Source: Aulostomus chinensis
Taxonomy: Eukaryota > Chordata > Actinopteri > Syngnathiformes > Aulostomidae
Length of the DNA stretch: 64,000 nt
Assembly (NCBI GenBank): GCA_037954235.1
Contig: JBBMOA010000020.1
Location: 24,581,177-24,645,176 of the forward strand
Direction: 5' to 3'
A model generated the notes under the pieces. It was not told the origin of the DNA. It saw nothing but the letters and a program-made list of their open reading frames with translations, and did no database searches. A program made the translations under genes and the position numbers. This document shows positions 32,591 to 43,866 of the stretch, piece by piece. Positions within the stretch are counted from its first letter, which is position 1. The number at the start of each line of letters is the position of its first letter.

Positions 32591-32744
32591 CAGTCAGTCC
32601 TGGTCCCTGCTGATTGGACAGGCTGGGATAAAACTGGACTCACTTGGATGTTTCGTTCCCAGAGATGATGGTTGCTATGGTTCGCCGGCCTCCGTAGCAA
32701 CCGGAGGCCACAAGACGGACAGAGAAGGCGGCCATAGTCAACAT
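27720..32744 (-). CDS. mthfd1-like: MTHFD1-type methylene-THF dehydrogenase/cyclohydrolase without synthetase domain
   Basis: Ten GT-AG exons on the minus strand: 32744-32644, 32509-32425, 30102-30043, 29422-29369, 29291-29155, 28929-28829, 28569-28433, 28345-28234, 27981-27854, 27773-27720. They total 969 bases, 322 codons, all phases consistent. The protein is MTHFD1-type, not MTHFD2-type (RDDSNLYISTKLKAA, GDLKDCFIPCTP). Key residues sit exactly 20 positions later than in human MTHFD1 as I recall it: Tyr72, Lys76 (catalytic), Gln120, Asp145, Cys167, and NADP-site Arg193 and Ser217. PGGVGPMTVAMLMQ is intact. The N-terminus (MLTMAAFSVRLVASG.., basic, no acidic residue in the first 30) looks like a mitochondrial presequence. 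The frame ends QRFLLKNQLRR-stop, where MTHFD1 enters the linker to its formyl-THF synthetase domain. Predicted role: interconversion of methylene-, methenyl- and formyl-THF, probably in mitochondria. A second in-frame Met lies at 32735. Confidence 0.92.
28660..28765 (-). repeat. tRNA-like relic (SINE head or old tRNA fragment)
   Basis: On the minus strand 'ggcgcgagtgactgatgctg' resembles a tRNA/SINE A box, and 'gtgggtttgagtccca' forms a T-arm-like hairpin with a B-box core. I could not pair an acceptor stem, so this is not a functional tRNA gene. It lies in the intron between exons 6 and 7 of the MTHFD1-type gene. Confidence 0.35.
30786..30835. repeat. (CA)n microsatellite in the second MTHFD1-type intron
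   Basis: About 25 uninterrupted CA units. Further CA/TG tracts in the same gene lie at about 28781-28818, 28932-28952, 29818-29842 and 32519-32585. C or G runs lie at about 29806-29818, 30171-30189 and 28183-28195. Confidence 0.95.
31315..32112. repeat. Minisatellite, about 67-69-bp unit, about 12 copies
   Basis: The unit contains 'gagctagctgatgctaacac', 'ccactaccagccattggg' and 'ctaagctaactagcctgg'. One unit near 31660 lacks the 'tagctgatg' part. It lies in intron 2 of the MTHFD1-type gene. The words gctagc and gctaac recur in several other arrays of this window. Confidence 0.95.
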
Positions 32745-34336
32745 GACAAATTATAATAATTCTAGGGAGAAAAACATAGTTACTTCACGGCTGAAAGCCA
32801 CACAAGTCCCAGAAACTTCATGAAAACTGACAAAAGTAGCAAAAACAGGAAGTAGGAAATGAAGCTGGTGAGACTAAAACTGAACACGCTAAGTCTAACA
32901 TGCTAACAGGCTAACTGTGGGAGGAGCCAGGCGGCAGAGGTGATCAGTAACATGTAACATAGCAGCACACGAGCCAGAAGTGACAAAAAACTACAACCGG
33001 ATCATTCAAAAAAAAGAGAAACACCTCTTGAAATCTGGCAAAAAAACGATCAATATTCATGTTTTTCCTGGGGAGAAAGAGAAAAGATCATTTACAAGCT
33101 CCTGATGAAAATTAGCTAAAAAGTAATATCACAAATGAAAAAGAAAATTTTATTAATTACAAAAAGAAATGCTTGATACAAAAAATAAATGTTGACCTTT
33201 CACACAATAATTAAAAAAACAACCTCTAGAATGGAAAAAAATTCAAAACTATACTTCTAACTTTACTTGTGCTGGGGAAAGGTGATCAGCAAATTAGCGT
33301 TACCTCAATGATTAAAAAACTAAAAAGAAAAAAGTTTGGACGAACAATTAGCAGCCAACCAACAGTGCGACAGCCTCTCACTCCTGACGTGAACGTCAAA
33401 GTCGCAGCAGGTCGAGAGGTTGCGACTCACACAGACACCACAGCTGCAGGACCACATCAGACACGTGTGATGGTACAAAGCTCCGACACTCTGACAACCC
33501 AAATCTGACGTCCAGCGTCTCTGGATTCAAAATTCACGCTGGCTGGAGAGTTAAATTGGAGCTGCTCGCCACCTCGTTTGGTCTGGGAACGTGTTACTCA
33601 TGAATCTACCCACAGTTTCCTTCTTTGGCTCAGCCAGCGGCTTAAAAACAACACATAACTTTCTCAGTCAGGGCAGGAACAGCAGTGAGGGATTTCCCAT
33701 AATTCACCTCTGCAGCTGCAAACACTCCTGAAAACAAAAACAACCACCAAGATTTCACGAAAAAAAGCAACAAGACATACCTGAGAGCCCAACTCGCAGC
33801 TGGCCGAGTGTGAGTGTGAGTGTGTGTGAGTGTGTGTGAGTGTGTAATGTTTTTCCATCGTTCCGTTGGATTTATATGGAAGTTCACTCATGGCAAAACT
33901 ACTTTATGAACATTTGTTGAAGGCGATTGTTATTTCTAACTGTAACAAAATTCACACTTTTAATTAATTCATTTAATTGCAATAATCAAATTGGTTACAG
34001 TGTAAAGTAAAATGAATGAAAATGAAGTAAATTCAAACTGCAGAATAAATAAAAGACCGAAAAAGAGAGATAAGAACCTTCAGGATCCGTAAACAGAGTT
34101 TTATTTTCTGAGTGTTCTTGTTTTTAGGAGGATTTAAAAAAACAAAGGTCATGAAAACCAAGACAAAGCAAACTGCCAAAGTCGCGCTTCAGTGGGCGGT
34201 GAAGTCCTGATCATGAATGACAACAACCATTCATCAATATATCCATCATTTATAAATTCAAATCTCTACTTTTAAAGCATGAATGTGGTCAGTCAGTATT
34301 TTGACATCAGTGAGCTTCCTTACAAATAGGACATTT

Positions 34337-34411
<75 letters not shown>

Positions 34412-35119
34412 TGGCATCACGGGTTATCAGTGTGTTGTGTGTATCTGGACAAGACCAGAGCCAGCCGGCGATTTACTGCAGTGGGAGTTCAAAGGTCCAA
34501 CTGCAGACTACTGGAGGAGGGGGGGAGGATGGGGAGGATGGGCGGCTCACTCTGCTCTCAGCCAATCAAGCGTCAGCAGTGCTGGGAAGGAAGGGAAGAG
34601 AGCAGATCAGACATGAATCCTGCTGTGGTGCTGGTGATCGCCACTAGATGGCGATACTGTCATGCTGCTGCCACACTGGGGTGAAGGTGTCATGAGGGCA
34701 GAGGAGAATCAGAGAAGAAGACATAGTCAAGCAGTAACCATGAAGCCTGTGTAGCCACGTAGTAGTAGTAGCAGTAGTAGTAGCAGGAGTCGTAGCAGTA
34801 GTAGTATTACTCCTGATAGAAGACGTATATCAACCTGAAGCAGAGAATCTAGTCACAAGAGTGTATCAGGTTGGGATCAGCGGCTCCAGAAGGTTGCACA
34901 TCTTTGACTGTTTGGTGTCAAAACTACACCATCTTCTCTGTCCCCAAAGCATTGTGGGAGCTGTAGTCGTCCTACTGGAACCTGCTGGACAGGTGTCTGT
35001 TGTCAAGCAGTAACCATCTTCGTTTCAAGATAAACTTACGTCCAGTTGACCAGATTTTACTTCACTTCGATCTATGCTGGACAGGTGTGTTCTCTCTCTC
35101 TGTCTCTTTCTCTCTCTCT

Positions 35120-35166
<47 letters not shown>

Positions 35167-36345
35167 CCAGCAGCTTCTTCATTCCTGTCGTTCCTGCCCG
35201 TGTCTTGCAGTTCCACCCGTTTCCTGTCTGACTTGATCTCTTCATCTCGCCGTGTCTGGTGATCTGAGGTCAGACTGCAGCAGGGGACACAACCCTCAGG
35301 ACTTTTCAGCTGCTTCCACACCAGATCTGAACTTTTCTCTCCAAACTCTGCAGAAAAATATGCCCTTCTTCAACATTTACAATGATCAGAGATCCGTTTC
35401 CCTTCTCAACCATTTATCGTCGTGTTGAACAGACCTGACAAACAACTCACACAAGTTAGCCAACATTTTTCCCCGTTAACACACCTGCAGGAATCCAGGT
35501 GACCGAAAACATCCACACATTCATCTTCACTCTGCACACAGACACACAAAGAACATGAACGTAATCAAGAGCTGGAGAAACACGCCGGGTAGGACGAGCG
35601 GCCGGAGACGGCACGGCTCATGATTCATCAGAAGTACAACCTGAATTAAACTGACAAAAAGTTGTGCATGAAGACTGAAAAAACATAAATAAATCAACAG
35701 GGTGTACGAAGCCGAATGAATCATGAGATCAGTAAAAAGTGAAGAGGCAAAGGATAAGCCTTTTCAAAATAAAAGTGCAGTATCAAAAATCTTTAGATGA
35801 TTTTTTTTAAATGAACAAAATTAAATTTAAAAAAATGAATTTGAAAACTGAGCACGGTCACATGTTCTGTCATTGGTTTTCAAAGTGTGAATCAGGTTCC
35901 CCCCCCCCCAAAAAACAAATTTTACTATCAATCAAGAAACAAGCAGAAATTTGTGTAAGCCAAAACTAAAGAACAGGAACGTGAGATGTAAACTAAAGTT
36001 GAATTTTAAATCAAATAACCTAGAAATTAAAATGAAGATAAAATAACTCAAAGCCGGAACATTAGCTGAAGGAATGCAAGCTAAAATGTTAGCTCAAGAT
36101 TTCAAAGCTTCTATAAATCCAAACTAAACAACTAGAAAGGAAAATGGTGCCTCAATGAAAATGTAAACAACTACAAGCTGAAATTTTCACAAAATAAAAA
36201 TACAAGCTAAGAATTTAAGGGAAAACAAATAAAATCTCAAGTGTCAAAGAAAACCCTGGAAACTACAATGTTCACGAATGTAATGTAAAATCGTTGATGT
36301 GAAAAGGCTGTGAAAACAAACTGCTAGTTCAAACGTGAGCTAAAG
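32745..36345. other. Gene-free, repeat-bearing spacer
   Basis: No coding family recognised. Microsatellites: (TG)n at about 34342-34408, TCTC then (CA)n at about 35092-35162, a short GTA run at about 34760-34805, and GTGTGA repeats at about 33807-33843. Upstream sequence of the MTHFD1-type gene lies just right of 32744; I saw no convincing TATA box there. Confidence 0.5.
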
Positions 36346-37463
36346 GTCTAGACCAGGGGTCCCCAAACTTTTTCCTGCGAGGGCCACTTAACTTCCCTTT
36401 CTCTGATGGGGGCCGGGGGCAGTTTGGAACAGAGAAAGTGTGGCGATCGCAGGGGTGCCTCAAGGTAAAAATGTCTTGTTTTCCAGAGAGCCACACCACC
36501 TAATAACCCTCTCTGGGTTCGGGTCCAGGGTTTTTTTCCTGGGGTTGCCAGATAGGAGCACAGACTGCAGGAGGGTGGACTAGAATGTCACGTTCTATGG
36601 GTGTAAGAAATAGAGACTGACTGACTGAGTTCACACCAAACATGAATGGGAATTTCACGTTGCGTTCTTTGCGCACATTTGAGCGCCGGATCATTTTGGT
36701 GTCCATTTGTGTCCTTCGCTCACCTGCCTGCGTAGCGACTATTTCCAGCAACGTTTCTCTCCGCCATTTCACCATGGAACAAAGAACTGCTGCGTTGTAC
36801 CTGCTGTGGAAGGCCGAAATGCGTCGGGGAACTAAACGCCGTCGTATCTGGGTTCACAACACCATCTAGAGGCGGGCTCAGCTCGGTGAGCGAGCTCCTT
36901 CAGGGGCTGCGTCTGGAGAACTGCCAGCTAACGAGGATCGGTGACAGAATTTCACGAATGGACACCAACTTCTTCAACCGCTTCTGGTCATTTTGACCCG
37001 TAGCGTCATCCAGCACAATCAAGGTGTCCTCCATCTTGTGACACAGTCAGCAGCGACGTCGGGACAACCTCAGCCCTGATTGGCTGTCGTGATCGAGCTT
37101 CACACAATTTTTTTGCCACAGTTGAATATTTTCAACTTGTGCGAATGACGCAAATTTTCGCATCACACCCGCCCGACTGAAAATTCGCGTCATTCGCACG
37201 TCTGCATAGATTTGTATGGAAACTGTTCGTGCGGAAGTGCGAATTCACATTTGGTGTGAACACACAGTAATAGTTAATAATGAAAATAGTTCATAGCTAA
37301 GGAACATTTTATTGCAAAAGTCAAATTTTATTGTCAAATACAACTACACACATATGAAGAAAAATCAAAATGCGTCTCTGGTATTGTTCAGGGGGCCATG
37401 CCAAATGTGGAGGCAGGCCGTATCTGGCCCGCGGGCCATAGTTTGGGGACCACTGGTCTAGAG
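36346..37463. mobile_element. hAT-family non-autonomous transposon with 8-bp target duplication
   Basis: The element spans 36354-37455. Left end CAGGGGTCCCCAAACTTTTT, right end ATAGTTTGGGGACCACTG: inverted termini with CAGKGG-type ends typical of hAT elements. Flanking octamers gtctagac (36346-36353) and gtctagag (37456-37463) agree at 7 of 8 positions. Its 1.1 kb shows no complete hAT transposase. It sits inside the first units of the 26-bp minisatellite that continues on its right. Confidence 0.8.
36629..37261. mobile_element. Harbinger-like insertion nested in the hAT element
   Basis: Inverted termini GTTCACACCAAACATGAAT and (reverse complement) GTTCACACCAAATGTGAAT match at 17 of 19 positions at the two ends of a 633-bp segment. 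The interior encodes, from about 36774, MEQRTAALYLLWKAEMRR followed by a basic RRRIWVH motif and then ELLQGLRLENCQ, reminiscent of the start of PIF/Harbinger-type nucleases, broken by stop codons. The superfamily call is tentative; the nested geometry is clear. Confidence 0.55.
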
Positions 37464-37760
37464 GCTACATGTGAGATAAAGTTCTAAAGGCTAAACATGA
37501 GCTAACAATCTAGAGGCTAAATGTGAGCTAACGATCTAGAGGCTAAACGTGAGCTATCGATCTAGAGGCTAAACGTGAGCTAACGATCTAGAGGCTAAAT
37601 GTGAGCTAACGATCTTGAGGCTAAATGTGAGCTAACGATCTAGAGGCGAAACATGAGCTATCGATCTAGAGGCTAAACGTGAGCTAACGATCTAGAGGCT
37701 AAATGTGAGCTAACGATCTTGAGGCTAAATGTGAGCTAACGATCTTGAGGCTACATGTGG
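37456..37760. repeat. Minisatellite, 26-bp unit, about 11 copies
   Basis: Unit 'gaggctaaatgtgagctaac' plus 'gatcta', with small variants. One unit lies to the left of the hAT insertion (about 36325-36353), so the transposon landed in a pre-existing array. Confidence 0.9.
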
Positions 37761-38409
37761 TAATAAAGCTTAAGATCTAGAAGATGAAATCTATGTAAAC
37801 AGAATGAAGAAGAAAAAACTTAGAAACTAAAAATTCAGGAAATAAACTGAACACTAAACCATAACACAAATGACGAGAACCAACAATGTTAACAACGAAA
37901 GACACAAGTCACACAGACAGAAGCCATGCAGCTGTAATTTAAACAACGAGAGCTAATAGAATCCAGTAGGAGCTAAAATGGAAGCTAACGATCTGGGAAG
38001 CTAAAACAAACTCACGCCATTGCAAATCACAATCTACAGGGTGCAAAACTCCCAGGTTAGAACTTGTAACCATGTAGGTTTGTGTTGAAGGTCAGATGAG
38101 TGAAGCTGGACGTGAACCATGAAGGTCCCTCATTAGCAGCTGCAGATAATCTAGGGTCAACTTTTGGTCTAGAACAGGAAGATGTTCCATCACTTCTGTT
38201 ATAAAATGACTGAATGAAACTCAGGCCGGTGTGTATTGAGTCAGTTGAGGAGGTGGACGAACAGGTGGAGCAGGCGAGTCGAACCCAAGTCCACGTGAAT
38301 GTCGCTCAGGCGCGTTGCCACCTTGTCCGACAGGTAGCAACGCCCCTGCTGGAGCTGCGGTGTCCCGGTCCGACCGGTCCAGGTTTCATTCCTGTGTCAG
38401 AGAGCAGGG

Positions 38410-38608
38410 TTGGGTATAAATGTGGAGCGGCGAGTGGCAGCGTCACTCCGGAGCTGCATGTTGGTCCTCCCTGGTCCAGTGGTTCTAGACAGTTCAACAG
38501 TAGTGAGGAAACATTTGTGAAATGTTTAGGACCACTTGATCAGGGTGAGGAGAGCTCGCCGCCGCACCGCCTCAGCCGACGACCCTCAACATCCTCAGTC
38601 CGTCTCTG
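38410..38608 (+). promoter_or_regulatory. Candidate KIF26A promoter and leader exon
   Basis: TATAAA at 38415-38420 followed by GC-rich sequence, and a consensus donor (ctctg|gtgagt) at 38608/38609. It could be the start of the KIF26A transcript, 1.5 kb before the first probable coding exon. Frames in it resemble no protein. Weak; unsupported by homology. Confidence 0.25.
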
Positions 38609-39957
38609 GTGAGTTCTCCTGGTTTCCTCTGCTGCTCGTTGGATCCAACACCATCGCTCCAGGCAGGAAGTTGACAGCTAAACAATCTTCATGTGTCCTT
38701 CCTGTTGTTTAATGGAGAAGGAAGGTCGAAGGGAACAAGACAAGATTTTTATTCCCCCCGTGTCGTTCCGTTTGTGGAGTTTATTTGTCACATTGCTGAA
38801 ACGGAACAAAGTGATAACAAGACATTACTCGTTAACTTGAAACCAGTCTAGGTTTTGAAAGGAGTTCTTGAGTCCTCTTGTGACAGGAAATCATTGGAAT
38901 TGTTGAAGTTGTATGTCAGTAGGATGATGTAAAAAGCATCCGGGTATGGAGCCATGATGGACGCAGCTGAGTCACATGACCAGCACTAGGATGAGATGGT
39001 GGAGGTTAGAACACGCCAGCAGTGCAGTGTGTTCTTCTCTTATTCAGAAATTTGATCCTCTCATAAAAATATGTTGATGTTTTACGTAGGTGGATCAAAC
39101 CCGGCAGCGCTGAACTCTGGGGAGAACCCTGGTTCCTGTTCTTCCACTCTAACTTTCGTCTCTGATCCATGTCTCTAAATACTTCTGTCAGTTGTTGTAC
39201 GTGTGACGTGATTTCACAATAAACTCAATGTGTTGAATGGCCGTCTGACTCGTTCCATTGTTCTGCTGCGTGGTGGAGCCCAGCTCATCTCTCAGGGTCT
39301 GGAGCCATGAGCTGAAACATCCAAGCACAGCTAAACTGATCCAGCTCCACTCCTTGGCACTCACAAATGACTAAATACATTTATTTTTCTAGACTTTAAT
39401 GTAGATTTCTTTCCTTTACTCCGGTTTATTTTGGTGTGTTTTGGGATTTAAGTTTTTTGACTGCATGTTAATCTCCAGTTTCTACAGCAAATTCTCTTCA
39501 TTTCCCTAAAAAGACCCCACAAGATATTTGCCCTTTTTATTGTTGTTGTCGTACTTCCAGGTTCTGATGTTGAAGCAGCTTCAGGCCTTCTGTCTGGCTG
39601 CTGCTGCCACCTGCTGGTGAGCAGATGCAACAGCAGCTCAGGTTCTTGGCTTGATGAGACACAGGCTGCTCTTTGAAATCAGAGCCAAGAACAAAGTTTC
39701 ACATCCACCTCAGAAGCACAACAGATGCAGCAACACCACCAGGCGTCCCCATGACCTCACGTCAGGTTCTCCACTGCTGTCATTTTTGCTGCGGCCACTG
39801 GAGGGCGTCTGTCACTTTCATAGATTTTGGTCGATTGTGTTTATGAGTGATGTGGTGGAAGGACAGACTCGTTCATTCATGTGAGTTAAATTGAAACATG
39901 GCAGTGATGTAACTCTGTATCTCCTCTCCGAGTCTGAATATTCACGCTTCAATGACA

Positions 39958-40013
<56 letters not shown>

Positions 40014-40150
40014 CCAGAGCATCTTCCTCACTGTGGCGGAGGCAGAAATCCTCTCCACATCTCTGAAGAAGTATCGCTGGTGGATCAGAGAGTTTATCAG
40101 ATATAATCGGTGTGTTGATGAGAGTCGATGACATCAGCTGATTGACAGAG
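38609..40150. other. Spacer with CA microsatellite
   Basis: No gene recognised between the candidate leader exon and the first probable KIF26A coding exon. Contains about 27 CA units at 39959-40012. Confidence 0.5.
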
Positions 40151-40210
40151 ATGTACTCGCAGTACTGGAACACCTCTCGAGCCCGCAGACCCGACTACCG
40201 CAGATACACC
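40151..40210 (+). CDS. kif26a: Probable first coding exon of KIF26A
   Basis: Twenty codons, MYSQYWNTSRARRPDYRRYT, end exactly at a consensus donor GTGAGT (40211). The phase (0) matches the next exon, which opens with GTG GTG GAG after 'ggtctgcag' and has no ATG of its own near the expected place. I do not recall this N-terminus from mammalian KIF26A, so the assignment rests on phase, position and donor quality. Confidence 0.45.
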
Positions 40211-43200
40211 GTGAGTATCTTTCCTCCTCAGGGGAATCTCCCCCACGCAGACTTTTCTCTGGTCATTTTCAAATTCAAGCTTCACAAGTTTTGGCTGTAA
40301 TTGTAAAATGAGAAGAAGCTGCTCAGCGGCGTGAGAGCCTCAGTCCTCAGAGACTTGAAATCCTGTTGTGGTTTTGTTCTTCTGTGGGAACAAGGAACAC
40401 AAACTAGTGAAAACAATCCTGTTCACTTGTCCCCTCTTTGATAAGGTAGGATCGTCTTGGTTGACTCTTTGGGTTCTCATCATGTAACAGTTTTCGGAGG
40501 CACTGAAACACTACTGTACGTGACCATGAGGTATGTTTGTAGTCCAACAGGAAATCAGCATGTCAGGGATGATGTATTTTTGTAGTCCAACAAGCAGTTA
40601 TCATCATCTGCTTGGCTTCCACCATGACAAAAGTTATCGTTACAGTCCAGAAACAAGCTCATAAAAATCTTTCATGAAACAACAAAGGATCAAGAGTCAA
40701 ACCCTGAGGAACACCACCACTAATTACTGTAGTTAATAATAGGTTACGATGTTTCTGTAACTGCAAAATGTGGCATCCTTACTGTGGGAGGAGGAGACTT
40801 CCTCCAGCTGGGCTCCCAAACATTCCAAATGCTCCCCCATTATTCTATCAAACTCTGCCCCCATTTTGTTTCACCAGGGAACTTTGACCTGCTGGACATT
40901 TTAACGATCATAAGAGGATGTTTAAAGAACATCCCGATGTTGTGAAAGGTTCAGGGTGTTTGGCATCTTTATGGAACCTTTAGAGAACATGGTGCCGGGA
41001 ACCTCTCTTACGTGGTCAGTCATTAGCAAACATGCTAGAGGGTTAGCTAGCAGATGGCTAGTGACTGTCTGGCTGTAGAAACTAGAGAGATCAAGGTGTT
41101 GATCAATGCTTGTGGTCTGCAGGTGGTGGAGGGGGAGGCGCCGCTTCCTCTGGGTTCCACCTGCTGCCGGAAGCGTCTTCATTCTGCTGGTGACAAGGAC
41201 GATAAAGAGGCAAGAAGCTGCGCATCGCGGCCAAATCCGGAAGGTTCTGGAGGCTGGCAGGTGGCCGGAGCGCCGGAGGAGGAGCAGCTGCAGCGTCTGT
41301 GTCAACGCTGCCACATCGTGGCGTCCCAGCTGAAAAGGCAGGCCGCCGAGCTGGCTGACACCGCTGCGCTGAAGGTCAGAACCAACACCGAAATGTAGTA
41401 ATGTGGGATGACAAGAACCAGAATCCATGACCTTATAGAAACTACCATCTCAACGTAAGTAAGTTTCTCAACGTGAGGTCAAGGGGCCCCTGAAGGTCCA
41501 GGTGGTCCTCAGCAAAATGGAAGTTTGACTTTCTGGTAATGAAATGCCTGTGAAGGCAGCACCCTTGGCGTGACTGAGGCTGCTGCTCTAGCTTTCAGAG
41601 TTGGAATGTCAAGTTCCTTCTCAGGAAAACGCTGAATGACTCCGACTCGTCTCCCTGGAATTGTCGCAGCGTTCGAGGGAGGCTCGCTTGACGCTGAGCT
41701 CGTCTGTCAGGTTTTGATAGGGAAGCGTGAAGATGAGAGCAGCTCATGTCTCTGCTGGCGGGCGAGAGAGCTTCCCTCCATGTCGCTCTCTCTCTAGGAA
41801 CGTCATTTGTTCACTGAGCTGACTTTTGGGTTTCTTTTTCCGCTCCTGGAGTTTGTGTGCAGAAGCTCGCTGGTTTGAACCCTCAGAGAAGCTGCCAACA
41901 CCGGAGGGTTTAGTCACGTAGAAATGTAACGAACAGGGATCACCTCTGAAGACACAAGCCTTCACGGGTGAGACTCACAGCAGCCATTTTGATACCAAGT
42001 AGCAGGTAAACACAGGTGTTACTGACCCTAGTAGTCAAGGCGCTAAATACAAGGGACCTTCGTTAAAGTTGCCAGAAACAACGAGGAAGGAAACCTGTCA
42101 TTTTTAAAAACTGATACGACCACCGATTTTTTTTTTGAGAGTTGCAAGATGAAAGTCTAGATTTACCTGAAAAAATCATGACCAGTGGTTCAATCATTAC
42201 TCAGATGTTAAATGTGAGTTTGCTGACAAAATGGCTGCTGTTAAAAATGTAAAGAAGCAGGATTGATCAGCTCAAACACGCGGCGACTGGCTGGTCACTG
42301 ATGGAAACGTGCACGCGTGAGGCGCCTGACGGGAGTTCGAGGCGGAGCGGCCACAGCAGGTTAGTCCGTCGTCCATGAGTCGACCTCAGGTTGAACCTCA
42401 GGCCTGACAGGCTTGCAGGACTCGGCGCCTCAGATTTCTCACTAAAGATGATTATTGTCCAAGAAACCTGCCTCTTTTCTCAAACCCCATGTGCCTGACT
42501 TGCTTCTGCTGCTGTGGTGAAACCGGATCAAACACCACTCAGACGTACTGGAGGACATCACGTGACCCCCCAACAGGGCGAGGTCTTCCTCCACTGTAGC
42601 TGAACTCTCTCCTTCCACACGCCGTCACCACACATCACCTTCAACGTGGCTGCCGAGCAGCTCAGGAGAGGACGAGTCAGAGGGTCCCGGGAGCCGAGTC
42701 AGTCCTCGCTACGCTAACGAGCATCAGAGGAGGCGGATCTCGGTTTCAGCGATGAGAGGCCTGGAGGCGCCGCGACCATCACGGAATCAGACACACGTGC
42801 GGGCGCTGGACGGACGACTAAAGCCTTCAATTTATTGGGATGAAATGAAAAAGAAGCAAGAGAAAATCCTCAGCTGTTGCAGGAATCACAAAAACCTCAT
42901 CATCATCACTGCGGTGTCGACGCAACGCTCTCAGCTGGCGTCCGCAACGGAGTCGATGGCTTCTTTCACTTTTTGTTGCTTCAATGAACCTGAGCGGTTT
43001 TGCTGGCTTTTCTCTTCAGAGTTTCACTGATTTCTTGGTGGTTTTTAGCAAATAAATTTGCTAAATTAAATCAGTTTATTTAATTCATTCTAAAAGTTCT
43101 CATTAATTAGCAGCTGGCTGCTTTCTTAGCTGCTCGTGTTGAAGTAACGTTTTAGTTCCTGGTTGTTGACCTACATCCTTTTTAAGCTCCCACTTGTTAA

Positions 43201-43445
43201 TTAGCTAATATTCAAGCTTTTAGTTGTTTATTAGCTCACCTTTTAGCATCTCCTTCATTTTTAGCTTAAATTTGAGCTCCCAGTTGTTTTTACATCTTAG
43301 CTTTATGGTTCGTTTAAGTCTTGGCTTATGATTTTAAGCTGGAAGCAGCTGAAGTAACTTCTTAATCTTTCCATCAGTTTAGGTTTTCTACCAGTTTTAA
43401 AGGCTGAGAGCGTCGATCCTGATTTACTGAGTTCTTTTATTGTAC

Positions 43446-43476
<31 letters not shown>

Positions 43477-43640
43477 TGATAATAATAATAATAATGATGA
43501 TAATAATAATAATAATGATGATAATAATGATGATAATAATGATGATAATAATAATAATAATAATAATAATGATGATAATAATGATGATGATGATAATAAT
43601 AATAATAATGATGATAATAATGATGATAATAATGATGATA

Positions 43641-43672
<32 letters not shown>

Positions 43673-43709
43673 GATAATAATAATAATAATAATGATGATA
43701 ATAATGATG

Positions 43710-43740
<31 letters not shown>

Positions 43741-43769
43741 TGATGATAATAATGATGATAATAATGATG

Positions 43770-43806
<37 letters not shown>

Positions 43807-43823
43807 TGATGATAATAATGATG

Positions 43824-43866
<43 letters not shown>

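Noticed and set aside
38214..38612. 132-codon plus-strand frame near the candidate KIF26A leader
   Set aside because: No recognisable motif, and it runs through a TATA-like element and a splice donor; more likely non-coding.
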